Made by a program: the position numbers and the translations under genes
Shown: piece by piece, positions 1-11,300 of the stretch
How the letters are laid out: the number at the start of each line of letters is the position of its first letter
Position numbering within the stretch: position 1 is the stretch's first letter
Notes under the pieces: generated by a model
Told to the model about the DNA's origin: nothing
The model's input: only the letters and a program-made list of their open reading frames with translations
The model's database searches: none
Assembly: GCA_023515795.1 (NCBI GenBank)
Contig: JALGPX010000040.1
Location: forward strand, 1-64,000
Origin: Amoeboaphelidium occidentale
Taxonomy: Eukaryota > Aphelidiomycota > Aphelidea
Length of the DNA stretch: 64,000 nucleotides
Reading direction: 5' to 3'

Positions 1-140
1 AATCAGTTGAAAATACTCAAAAGGTTCCATTTTGTGTGGATCCAAACCAGAAGGAACTTTAAAGTATGAATTGCGAGCGATACAGTTGCCTCTTTCTTCC
101 TGAGACATCGGTTCAAACTGGCAAATATCAGGAAAACGGC
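1..140 (-). CDS. Partial unidentified gene running off the left edge
   Basis: On the minus strand one frame is open to the window edge and has the composition of a real soluble protein, including the stretch SQEERGNCIARNSYFKVPSG followed by a Met-Glu-Pro-Phe-rich tail. A second minus-strand frame over 3-302 encodes 99 residues beginning MLTLIVPLSQAM. The two frames probably join through a short intron near 100-160, but I could not fix the junction. The 5' part lies in a duplicated assembly segment, so the start is unreliable. I do not recognise the family. Confidence 0.3.
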
Positions 141-720
141 TTTGGTTGTGTCTTGTAGTAGACTGGCCTGCAATGCTTCCTCTTGAACCGACTTGGGCAT
201 TTGGATTAATATTCTCACTAAAGCTTCATTAGGCACTGAATAACTACCAAACTTACCGCTCAGGAACATAGCTTGACTCAGAGGAACAATCAATGTCAAC
301 ATTCAGTTGCGCAGCTAATGTCTTGACGCAAATTCTGGTTGGTCTCTGTGTATTCGTTTGCTCCATTTGCGCAAAAAAGAATTTTTGTTATGAAACATGG
401 GGGGATTTTCTAAGTGTGTTNCAAATATCAGGAAAACGGCTTTGGTTGTGTCTTGTAGTAGACTGGCCTGCAACGCTTTCTCTTGAACCGATTTGGGCAT
501 TTGGATTAATAAGCTCATTAAAGCTTCATTAGGCACTGAATAACTACCAAACTTACCGCTCAGGAACATAGCTTGACTCAGAGGAACAATCAATGTCAAC
601 ATTCAGTTGCGCAGCTAATGTCTTGACGCAAATTCTGGTTGGTCTCTGTGTATTCGTTTGCTCCATTTGCGCAAAAAAGAATTTTTGTTATGAAACATGG
701 GGGGATTTTCTAAGTGTGTT
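122..720. repeat. 299-bp direct duplication around a single N (assembly junction)
   Basis: Bases 122-420 and 422-720 are the same sequence, separated by one N at 421. They differ at about six positions, all between roughly 170 and 230 of the first copy, or about 2 percent. Some differences change residues in the minus-strand reading frame. This looks like two overlapping contig ends, perhaps two alleles, placed side by side by a scaffolder rather than a biological tandem repeat. Confidence 0.8.
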
Positions 721-830
721 TGTTTTTTTTGGCAACTATAGAGTCCAAAAAGTTTGATTTTTGCGAAAAATCGCGTTTCTATTAAGTGTGATTGGCCGTT
801 ATTTGGTGCAAACATCAAGTAAGAGATATA

Positions 831-2255
831 TTACTCTGAATTGTCAGTATCTGAACTTGCGAATAAGTTGCTTCTGATGATATAGCTTTGGAGAATCGCC
901 ATCATTGTTCTGCTATTAGGGCTACTCTTGACAACTTCATCGAAACCACCATAATCACTTATAACCACAGAAAGATCTGCCCCACTATCGAGTAAAGCTT
1001 CTACGCACGACCCAGATCCTACACTTATGGCCTGCTTTAGCAATTGCTGCCTGTTGATTTGAACCAAATGCTTCTGCCGCTCCAATATAATTTCAAGCGC
1101 TGGAGCACAATCATATTTGATGGCATAAAACCATTCAGGCAGAAAAGAAACCCCTTCCTGCAACAAGTATTTAACAATCGGCGGTCTGCACGCTTCCAAA
1201 TTTTTGGCGAGAAGATAGCCGCCGCTCACATTCAGGTTCGCTCCCATCGCATGTAATGTTTTGATCATCACAAGCTGGTCTGCAGAAGAAGCTGCATACA
1301 ATGGCTCCTCATCATTAAAATGAAGATCTGCGTGATACTTCTTGAATAGTGTCATCGCTGCAACGTTGCTCGTTCTTGCAGTGAATAATATCAAATTAGA
1401 CAAATTTCCAGCATCAGACTCATAGCCTCGATTAGGATCAAATCCGTACTTGAGTAAAAGCTCGACAGCATCATCGTGTTTTCCTAACACCGCATTTCTC
1501 ATAAGGAAGCCGTGTCTGGTATGAGGTGATAGACCAAAATCCAGCAAAATTTTTAGATAGTCCTTGTTTTGGACCAAAATGTTAATGAACCTTTGGGATA
1601 AAAGTTCTCTTGAGGAATGAGTGTCGAGATTAACACCATAAGACAGCATATGAGTGACTTCTTGAAAGTTTTGAACCAGAACAGCCTTGTGAAATCTCTG
1701 GATAAGGTTTGAAATCGTTAAAGATGAAGTATTATGTGGGCATTTCACGTCGAATTCTTTGATGAAATCTGTAATGTTCTTATCGCTTGCCAATGTCCCA
1801 TAACAGGCAACAGATTCAAGATACTTTGTGCTTACACCTTTGCGCAAAGCACGATGCGCCTCTTCAAACATGCCACTATAAACGTATGAACGCACTAAAT
1901 GCGCTCCGTAGTCTTTCAATAGCAATTTCTCAACTTCAGACTTGAACTCGGCGCAGTATTTATCTGCAATTCCATTACGATCAATGATCTTCTTTAGTGT
2001 AAGCCCAAACTCAGACACCAGGATTTTGGCGCGTACCTTCACGTTCTTTGTATGATCGCATACCAGTGAGGGACTCATAAATGCCAAGTTTAGATTAGAA
2101 GCTCCATCAATATTCAAGTTCTTGTAGATTTCAGACAGCAATGATACATCCAAAGATACCAAAGACGTGTTACTTTCAGGCACTTCTGCAGTTTTATAAG
2201 ATGCTGCATTAGATAGTAATACCAGTGCAGCTATCAGCAAAAGTGATATAATCAT
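831..2255 (-). CDS. Signal-peptide-bearing ankyrin-repeat-like protein
   Basis: A single-exon protein of 474 residues. It starts with a hydrophobic leader, MIISLLLIAALVLLSNAAS, that looks like a cleavable signal peptide. Residues from about 180 onward show degenerate ankyrin units: repeated LLxxGxxxN/D patterns such as MLSYGVNLD, LLLKYGFDPNRG, LHAMGANLNVSGGY and LLDSGADLSVV. The N-terminal third has several cysteines and no repeat I recognise. No transmembrane segment is obvious after the leader, so the protein should be secreted or lumenal. That is unusual, because ankyrin repeats normally act in the cytosol or nucleus. The gene is divergent from tubulin cofactor A, with 174 bp between start codons. 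Function is unknown. Confidence 0.7.
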   Translation of the reverse strand: MIISLLLIAALVLLSNAASYKTAEVPESNTSLVSLDVSLLSEIYKNLNIDGASNLNLAFMSPSLVCDHTKNVKVRAKILVSEFGLTLKKIIDRNGIADKYCAEFKSEVEKLLLKDYGAHLVRSYVYSGMFEEAHRALRKGVSTKYLESVACYGTLASDKNITDFIKEFDVKCPHNTSSLTISNLIQRFHKAVLVQNFQEVTHMLSYGVNLDTHSSRELLSQRFINILVQNKDYLKILLDFGLSPHTRHGFLMRNAVLGKHDDAVELLLKYGFDPNRGYESDAGNLSNLILFTARTSNVAAMTLFKKYHADLHFNDEEPLYAASSADQLVMIKTLHAMGANLNVSGGYLLAKNLEACRPPIVKYLLQEGVSFLPEWFYAIKYDCAPALEIILERQKHLVQINRQQLLKQAISVGSGSCVEALLDSGADLSVVISDYGGFDEVVKSSPNSRTMMAILQSYIIRSNLFASSDTDNSE

Positions 2256-2429
2256 GCTTCCGACAAGAAATTTTCAGGGGCTCAAACCAGCAGGCCAACA
2301 AAAGGAGAGCTCCCCTACAATTCTTACGAGCACCAGAAATGAATTTAACATGGACTGGATGGTAGAGGCGCTGATGTATCTGTTTAGAGGTTGAAACAGC
2401 CTATCTGGTTCTTTTCACTCATTGACGGC

Positions 2430-2830
2430 ATGGCTCTCGAAAAGGATCTTAAAATCAAAACAGGAATAGTCACGAGACTCTACAAAGAATACTACGCGTA
2501 CCTCAAAGAAGAGGAAACCCAAAAGAAAAGAATAGAACGTATTAAATCTGAGGGCGCAGATGAGCATGACATTAGGAAACAGGTAAATCTGAATCATGCC
2601 GTAACACTTTCAGTATGAAGTTCTGCAGGAGACAGAAGTCATGATTCCAGACTGTAAGAAAAGGCTACAAAAGGCCAAATTCGAATTAGAAAAGTTACTC
2701 GTAATATTTCCAGCATTTAGCAATCAAGCTAACCCTAATTTGTTAGAATGCGAACGAGACGTTCCTAAACGGCAAGGAAGAACTACAGGAAGCCAAAGAT
2801 GCGCTACAGAAGGCTGAAGAAATCCAATAA
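2430..2830 (+). CDS. TBCA: Tubulin-folding cofactor A
   Basis: A three-exon gene encoding 107 residues, close to the usual size of about 108. Exons are 2430-2582, 2614-2700 and 2747-2830. The introns are 31 and 46 nt, and the second contains CTAAC before its TAG acceptor. The protein is an all-helical bundle; KIKTGIVTRLYKEYYAYLKE and then EVLQETEVMIPDCKKRL match the cofactor A signature, including the conserved ETxxMIPDC segment. Cofactor A captures beta-tubulin released from chaperonin and holds it for heterodimer assembly. The reading frame is open upstream of 2430, but this ATG gives the family-typical N-terminus. The stop lies 8 bp from the stop of the convergent MOB gene. Confidence 0.93.
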
Positions 2831-2838
2831 AAATCTGT

Positions 2839-3615
2839 TTATTCGATTCTCAGGGCATCCATAAGCTCTTGCATGTGAGATAATTCCTTCTTGTCTTGAA
2901 CCAAATCGAATTCCTTTGCAAAAGACACTACATGACTAACCAAAGTGTTCCAGTGTCCTTCCATTTCCAGATGGAGGATCTTATCATAGTGTGCGAAATA
3001 GACGTGTGCAAATAATCGAAAGTAATGCTTAAATATCTGCTTTACCACGACATCGAAGTCCTTTGGAAAGTCCATGCCTTGTTTCGTAGGGAAAACGCTT
3101 TCATCTTCGATGATATTTTGGATTTGGGTGAACATGAAGTCGATGTATTGTGGTGCTGATACTCTGCTGGACTTCTTGTTTGAGTCAATCCATTGGAATT
3201 CCGTGCTAAGAATTACTTGTTTCAACTCAGCACAACGATTACTTGTTAAGCCCATTCATAACTGGGCATGTTGTCGGTGTGCAGAATTCTGATATCGACC
3301 CGTAAAGGGCATTTAAGTGAGTAAAGAAGTCAAAGGCTACCAATTATCATTCCTCACTTTGCATCCAATGACTTACTATTTACAGCTATCCATTCTTCCT
3401 TAAAATCGCTCATGTGTGCCGGCAACTGAGTAACGTTTTTAAAACTTCCAGTTACCAAAGAGTTGTCTACGAAGGGAGAACAGAGGTATAATGGCTTTGA
3501 AGCAGACTTGCTCTTCCTTCCGCTAATGATCTTCTTGCTATATAATGAAATAAAGTCAGAAAATGATCTCTAAAAACTAAGCGTAGTGGGATTACCTCAA
3601 ATTAAAGAAGCTCAT
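2839..3615 (-). CDS. MOB2: Mob2-type NDR kinase activator
   Basis: A four-exon gene encoding 213 residues. Exons on the minus strand are 3615-3596, 3537-3377, 3336-3243 and 3205-2839, and the introns are 58, 40 and 37 nt. The spliced protein contains [20 protein letters not shown], a cysteine pair in [11 protein letters not shown], a histidine pair in [12 protein letters not shown] (the two pairs that bind zinc in the Mob fold) and [19 protein letters not shown]. The LCSPFVDN and SFAKEF segments are closer to Mob2 than to Mob1. Mob2 binds and activates Cbk1/Orb6-type NDR kinases in the RAM/MOR morphogenesis network. The giant scaffold of the same network, Furry/Tao3, lies 1.7 kb upstream of this start on the opposite strand, beyond p47. 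Confidence 0.92.
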
Positions 3616-3782
3616 TCGAATATGGAAAGTTTTTGGAAGTTGTCTCAAACAAAATGGAAAAGGTTCAAGCAAGAATGAGGGGATGGGACAATCTACGGAA
3701 GAATGAAAAGCAAACAATAACATCAAGTAGAAGCAGTTTGTTATATTCATGTGATCAAGATATTGCCCTCTTTCTCAACGTT

Positions 3783-4975
3783 TTACGTGTACTTCTGGAT
3801 AATCACAGCATTCTTCAATCCCAATGTTTCTATCGTAGAGTTCTCGTCTGTTAAAGGCTTCACAGGAAATTGAGTTTGTAAAATGAATGCACGTTGATCC
3901 GAACGACTTGCTTTTATAAACTGGATAATATCTGATAGTTTGTGAGTAACATTGAACTTTGCCACCATTCTACGCGATAAATTGGTAAGTATAGAAACAT
4001 TTACCTTGTTCCATCAGCTAGTCTAATTTGAATAGAAGTTGTTGGAACACTTTCATCAATTACCAAGTTAGGTCTAGGCTGAGCAGATGAAGAAACAGAT
4101 GGAGGAGCAGTGTAAGATGGAACATGGCTTCCTAAACGACGACCTTCTCCTTCGAATGCAACAATCTTCTTTGCAGGTGGAACATAATCTTCATCTCTGC
4201 GTTGTGAAACTTTGACTTCTGCTCTTTGACCGTATTTCACTTTAAACAATTCCATTGGGGCTCTTCCAGACTGTATTGCATTCAGTAGCGTCTGATTTGC
4301 AGGATCGTCATATCTTAACAGAGGGCCATCTTCAATCGTGAAACCATTCCTCCAGAATGTCATATGGCGTTCCACATTCTCTAATTCTGGTGATTGAGGT
4401 TGTGACCCTGTGTTTGAGGATGATTCTGGAACAGCAGCATTATCTTCAGCGCCCAACTTACGCCCTGCACCAGTGAAATACTTTTTCTTTTGCTGATTTG
4501 CCCGTTGTTCCTCGTTTTCCCTGATTGCTTCCTCAGAAGCTTTCTTTGCCTTTGCCAGAATTTGATCAACGATACTCTTCTCGTCCATAGGCATGTTATC
4601 TCCTTCACCTTCTTCTTCTTCATCGTCGTCGTCCGGCGTATCTTCGACCATCATTCCGGAAGATGCCCCTCCAGTGTATTGACGCTGTTTCTCCTTCTTT
4701 GGATCAACCATAGGCTGCTTCTTAATGCCTCCCAATGTTCTGATGTTCCCTGCGCCACCAGAAGCAGATGAGCCACCAGTAGTTTCAAAGTAAGTCGAAG
4801 TTGCTCGCTATCATCACAATTAACAACTTTCTGCTTTAAAACACAAAATTACCTGAACATCATAAGAAGCTGCATCAAGGAAGAATTCTGCCTGCTTTTC
4901 TGAGGCTCCAGTGACATCCACAAATTGTTTTACTAAATTCTTTTGTTCGTCTGTTAATGGCGGTGGTGCAGACAT
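3783..4975 (-). CDS. SHP1: p47/Shp1-type UBA-SEP-UBX cofactor of Cdc48
   Basis: A three-exon gene encoding 370 residues, the same length as mammalian p47. Exons on the minus strand are 4975-4853, 4807-4005 and 3969-3783; introns are 45 and 35 nt. The first exon encodes a UBA-like helix bundle (MSAPPPLTDEQKNLVKQFVD). An acidic, low-complexity region follows. A SEP domain includes HMTFWRNGFTIEDGPLLRYD and the PMELF segment. A C-terminal UBX domain starts at IQIRLADGTRMVAKFN and ends at the stop codon. This family links the Cdc48/p97 ATPase to ubiquitylated clients and to membrane fusion. The usual FPR loop is not obvious; the nearest segment reads QFPVKPL. The gene is divergent from Furry across 378 bp. 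Confidence 0.93.
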
Positions 4976-5353
4976 TTCGAATCTTGTTTCAAGTCACAAA
5001 AACAAGAAGTAGTTGAGCTGTCCAAGAATATCGCAAACGATTCCGCGTAAAAAGGCCGAGAGGAAAATTAGATGATACTTTCCTTTTAGGTGCTAAACTA
5101 AACCTGATATTCCCTGGGTTGTGCTTGGATGTAGATTCCCGGAAGCATGTAGATTACCGTAACTGTGATGATCATACTTGTTGAACATTTTGTAGCGTTT
5201 CAGGTGCACATCATCCCCCGTGTTCCGTAATTATTCAGCTTTATCCGGTTGCTTCATAGTCTTTTCTCGTGGCAACTTTCATTTGCGGTTGCAGTCGCTG
5301 GTGCCAATTGCGTCAAACTTCTTGAGACATCGTTTGAAGTTCAATTCTGCGCA
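4976..5353. promoter_or_regulatory. Divergent intergenic region between p47 and Furry genes
   Basis: These 378 bp separate two divergently transcribed genes and must carry at least part of both promoters. I see no TATA box, repeat or RNA gene I would defend. The Furry frame is open back to 5249 without an ATG, which suggests the 3' part is 5' UTR. Confidence 0.4.
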
Positions 5354-8300
5354 ATGAACCGAAAGAACACAGCTGATTTCAGCCCCCACTCGCAGTCATT
5401 GACCTCCACTCCTTCGCCATCAGCCAGCCCCGTTCCAAGGCAGGCCAAGCCAAAGACATCTCTGACACATCAAAAGACTTCATCTTCAAATAAGAACAAG
5501 CAACCTTCTGAATATGCAATCCAATTGATATTTGCTGAGTTCATTAAAGTAGCTGAAACAGTCCTAGCGAGGATTATGACGACTGATATCGACGCAGACA
5601 TTGATCTGTCTGAGTACTTGAGGAAGGGTGCAAATGAGAACTTTGATCTTATTCTGGATACCCTTGGAGTTGTGGCTAAGCATAGACCCAGAATTGTTAT
5701 CGATGCTGTTATGCTCTGGCGTAAATCGAAGAGCGACCCTGTGGATCCTAACGAGATAAAAGACCATTACAAAGGGGTCATAACCTCCCAAAAGATCAAA
5801 GAACTACAAACCAATTTACGGGAGAGACAAATGTTGGCTGCTAATTTCATTATGTGTCGATGCTTACTTGAGATTGTTAAAAGATTGGCTGATAATGGTC
5901 TCCCAAAGGAACTTGGTAATAATTTGGAGGAAATGGTATTTGGTCAGTTAAAAGCGGCTGATCCTGAATCGTTCAATGACTCTGCGAACCGTATACGCAA
6001 CGTGGATTTGTTCGCTGAGCTGTTGGGTCATTTATCAAGCATCAGATTTCAATCTGTCACTGAAAGATACTTTCGTGACATTGAAAATACCAACGCTATC
6101 CAGAAAGATTCAAAGTTGGAAGTTCTCATCAGAAGTATGAGATTTATTCACTTGAAGATTTACCCACAGGAAGATTTGGATCAAACAGTTGAGTTCTTTC
6201 AAGAATTATCAGATTCTTTCAAAGATGCTCACAGTACTGGAATCAAACACGCTTTTTGTGAGAGTATTACAGAATTATTGACCCCGCTTGGTGGATTAGT
6301 AACAGCTGAAGTGAATATTCCAGTCTGGATGAAGTCCGTTGATGCGATATTTCAGAAAGCAATGAAAATGATGAGCAAGCAAAGAAATGTTTATGTCGCA
6401 TTACCACTTGCAACAACAATGCTCCTTATAAGCAAAAGGGATTTCTTCCTCAGTAAATGGGTATCTGTATTGGAAATGCTTTTCTCGAGGTTGAAAGATA
6501 AGACTCATAAGCAAGTTTTGATGGATTGTGTTGAGAGATTAATTTGGACGTACATTTTCAGATGTTCTGAGGCTATCACAGTTACACAGAAAAAGCTTGA
6601 TTTTTTTATCAAGCAAATGTTTCCGCCTGGAAAGAAATACATCATTCCTTCGGAAGTTCCCTTTGATTATTTCGTCAGCATTATCAGATATATTACATTG
6701 CGACATCTTGACTACTCCATCAAGAATATCATATTCTACTTGTTTTCTTTAGATTCTCCGCTTAGCTCTTATGATCAGCTGTCGCCTGAAAGGGTCATGA
6801 TAGCACTCAAAGTATTCGCCGCTATTCTAGATTCCGAAGAAAATGAAGTACCCAAGTTTCCCTGGGCAGGTTTGCGTTGTCCTGCAGGGGATAGTGCATC
6901 TGACGAAGAAAAACAATCGAAAGAGGCTAAGGCAAAGAAAGGCCCTACTCTTGAAAGGAAATTGAAGGATGCAGTTGAGAAAATTTCTTCCTTTCTGGGT
7001 AAAGTAATCAGAGTTTTAGACAACCAGTTTGGAAGCGTTCTACTCGTTGATGAAAAAATGTTTGGAAGGTTCAGTACATTATCATTTGCATCCACTATTA
7101 GTGCAACTGCTGGAACTGCTTATTCAAATACAATGTCTGATATTTCGTCCATTCTGAGCAAAGACAAACAGCCTTATTATGATCTAATGAAGACATGGAT
7201 GCAGTTATATCCTAGATTAGAGCCAACAGATATAGGTGAGAGGGAAGTTGTTGAGTTGCTCTGCAAATACATTCTTCACGCGGATCCTGATATATCAGCT
7301 GAGGCCCAGAACGCATTATTGAGGTTTCAAGAGAAGTATCCCAAAAAACAGAGTATTCTGTTGCAATGCCTAAGTTCCATCCTTTTGAGTGTTTCAGACA
7401 AGTTCCCTGAGCTTGTTGAGCGCATGATTGTATTCTACGTTCAAGTCAGTACAAATTGGATATACTCTGCCAAAAACACTAAAGCAACCGCGAAAAATGA
7501 TGAGGAATGGGAATGCATGCTTTTGGGTGAAAATTACAAAACAATATCTGGCTCCTCTGTCGAATCTTCAAATGCTTCGTTGTATCTTTGGAGTAGGTTG
7601 CAAGAATTTGAATCGATAGGTTTATTGTTTCTTTTGAGTTCTCTTCCATCGATAAGAAAACTTGCAATTGGTATCCTCAGGTTGAGCGAAGAAATGTATA
7701 CCTTTTTCATAAGCTCAAAGACCGGTAGAACCAATGATACATGTCTCTTTACTGTTTTGAAACGAATAGGAAGAAAGGTACTGAGTCACAATTTGGAGGA
7801 TTACACCAACGTCTTAAGCGTTTATTTAGATAGACAAGATGATCCTGATTTCATAGAAAACGTGGCATCCAGCTCCTCGGCATCAGATCAACATGTTTGG
7901 TCCAAGATATTCCCGTATGTTCTTACCGAATTATTTGCAACATGCGCTTCTACAATGGATACAACTTTTGGAATGGTTTCTCCAAGATTCTTGGGACTTC
8001 ATCCTCATGTACTGGCAGCGTCAGATCCAAACAAAACTCAAAACAATACCTTGACCACAAAATGGGCGTTGCGGCAGGTCATGCCAGCCACTGATGAAAT
8101 GATTGAGCAGTGGAAGTCTTATCTGGCATTCATATGCTGTTCTATTGTAAATTCTGATCCCGCATGGAAGAAAAATCAAAAAAAGAGGATAATTACTCCC
8201 ACAGGCGGAGGGATTCTCACCTCAACTTTACTCAGTAGTGGAGGATCTTCGCCAATTCCGCCTAATGCTACCCTAAGCTCTAACAATCAGACCAATGCTG

Positions 8301-11300
8301 CGACTAATTCTGGTGTTGATTTTAGCAGCTTGTCTTTCATATCAACAGCCAGCTCTTCAAGCTCAAATGGCAATAATTCTCGGATTTCGTGTGCTCAGGA
8401 AATCATTCAAATGGTTTTACCGCTTTTGTCTTCTGATAAGCAAAACATACGACAAGCCGTAGTTGTCGCTTTAGGAAACATAAACAAGATTGTTTTCAAC
8501 GATTTGATAGAAGAATTGAAACCTGGAATTCAACAAGTTATCGAGGACATGAGAAGCCGTTACATGCGTGGCTCTGTTCGGAGAATCAAGAAAATTGAGA
8601 GAATTCGAGCTGAACTTACTCAAATTCTGTTCATCTCAGCATCTGAATACATTGAGTTTGCAAGTAATGGAAAAATGAGGGATTTCCTGAACTCAAACAT
8701 TTTAACATTTATGATATCTTTCATCAGAGAGATGGGAGCATTTCTCAGCGACAACGAAGTTCAACTTGAATGGGATCACCAAATGCTTAGGTATTACTTC
8801 TGTGGTCTAGTTCAAAAAGTTTATGAAGGCATGATGTCTGTCGTTAAAGATGCTAAAGTAGTGGCAGAGGTTTTCCCTTTTGAATTAAGATTTTCGATTT
8901 TCAAGCTTCTGGAAGAATGGTGTGGATATGGTATTCGCGGCTCCTTGATGAGGGAACGTGAAGCAAAAATGGTAGTGACTGTTTTAGAACAAGTCAAAGA
9001 TGTTAGAGAGAGAGGCTCATTGACTTCAGCTATGGAAGAACAACGAATGGCTTTAGAGTTCGCGGCGTTAAAATCCATGGCTACCTTGCTGAAAGGTAGC
9101 GTATTCGCCGATTCTAGCGCTGCCTTAGAAAAATCGCCCGTTCCAGGCTTCGCCTTGCCGGCTATATTTGAATGGATTCAAAGTATTTTCTCTGGTAATG
9201 AAGAGCCCCGTCTTGATCGCATAGCCCAAGTAGCTTTAGAATCTTTGTTGTTCTACAATCAAGGCGTTGCAGATATTTGGGAGGATGTGGTTTCTTTTTG
9301 TTATCATGGTCTTCCTACTCTTTCTGTGACCAAATGCTATTTTAATGCTGTATGTGAAGTGCTTATAAGATGTATCACGCTAAATCCATCTTTGCTGGAA
9401 AGAAATGATTTGCCAAGAACGATTGTTCTTTTCCTTTTCAAGTTGGCAGATCCATTGGTCGAGACCCGTATGAGAGCTCATCAACTCTTGAGATACATTG
9501 AAAAAACTATTAATAATAATGGAACTCTCAGTAGGCCAGGAGAAAAGAATACAGAAGTTGCGTTGCTGAGTCCATCATCAACTGTTTACAAAAAGGCACA
9601 GGCGAACATTGCAAGACATTTCGCTACGGCTCATAACGGCATGCTTCATCAAATAGTCAGTCAAATATGGTTTAGACTGAAGAACGTCGAGAACAATGTT
9701 GTTTTACAAGACTTGTTGAACATTCTACCGCCATGGCTAGAAAATATGGAGTTGAAAATTGAGTCATCAACGGTTGTGAATCCTTCGATGGAGAGCCAGT
9801 TATCATCGTTGCTTCTATGGAATTTGGTTTACTTTACGATAAGATTTGAACAAGAAGCTCCTCTCGACATCGAAAAGATTTGGACTACAATTTCTGCAAA
9901 GAAACATAACCTGCTGCAAATTATCCATTTTATATTTCAGCTAGGCCTAGAGAAGCGAAATGGTGCTGTATTTGCAACTATTGGCAGAAAGATAGTCTCT
10001 TTTATAGGAAGAGATGAAAATACAAAGACAAGTCTTCGTGATATACTTATCGCAGAACTTACGCCAAAATCCATGATACCAATAGTTCGAAAAGGACATG
10101 ATAATAATGGAGAACTTGCAGCGACACCTGACTTACATGCGTCTTCGCTGAAAAAGTTTCCAAATGCTGCCAATTATTACTTTGTTGCTCCGTTAGAAGA
10201 ATTAATCAGAGACACAAATGCAACTAGCTCAAAGAAAATGGCCGTTTTATCGAAAGGTCAGCTAATCATCATGCTATTAGTTGATTTTACAATTGAAAGC
10301 GGAGGAGACGTTCTGAAAATGGCTTTGCCAGTATTGCTGCATTCGATTTTTGTTCAGCTAGATCATTTCAATCAGCTGTCAAGAGATCACGCAAGATTGC
10401 TTTTGAGAAGTTTGGTTCATTCTTTGGGTCGAATCCGAGATCCTGCATTAATTGAAAGGTTAAAGAAGCCTCTAGTTGCAACTGGACAATCTAACATAAT
10501 CGTTAACAAATTTCCCTCCGAATTGGAGGAGATTTTGAAATCGGTTCTTTTGGAGTTTGATTTAGATTGTTGGAATGGTTCATCGCTGAAATCTGAATGG
10601 AGTGAGAAAGCTATCAAGTGGGCTACAAGCTGTCCTGTGAGGCATGTCGCTTGCCGTTCATTACAGCTCTTTCAAATCATGGAACCAAAACTTACGGTCA
10701 AAATCATGGCGGATGTTCTTGCTAGATTATCAAACACAATTTCAGATCAGAACAAAGACGTTCAAATGTTTTCTGTTGAAATAATGAAAACGATTCGTGT
10801 AGCTCTGGATTTAAAACTCGAGCAAAACAAAGATGAAATAATTGACATGATTGTGTCATCCATAATGTATTCCATGCAAAGCTGTTCAAAGGACGAGTTT
10901 AAGGAATGCTGTTTGCTCCTATTGAAATGTCTTGAAACTTTAAATGGCAGCTTCTATGAGCTCTTCATTCATTTTCAGCGAAAGGATGATTCAGAAAATG
11001 CAAAGTTTGTCGGTGTTCAGAATATGCTGATTAAGGGCTTTCTGTGGGAAGAAACAGAAACGTTATGTCTGACTTTGTTTGAAAAGATGATTAGCACCAA
11101 TTTAGATAAAAACGCTGACAGGATCGGATATTACAAGTTCCTCGATAACAACGGAAATAAGAGTAGATTCTTTCGGCTTTTGCTTGCTTTGTCGCCTTTT
11201 CTGTTGGAACTTGATGGAGAAGAACAACAAGCAAAGTGGGGCAGTTTAATCAAGGCTTATTTGGAATCGAACTTTTCGCCCGCAGATACCATACATGAAG

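Noticed and set aside
122..720. A biological tandem repeat or satellite
   Set aside because: The N at the junction and the match with the pattern at the other three gaps indicate unmerged contigs.
1044..1256. Plus-strand open frame of 70 residues inside the ankyrin gene
   Set aside because: It lies antisense to a well-supported coding region and has no family-like sequence.
5249..5353. Upstream N-terminal extension of Furry
   Set aside because: The frame is open but has no ATG; the first ATG is at 5354.
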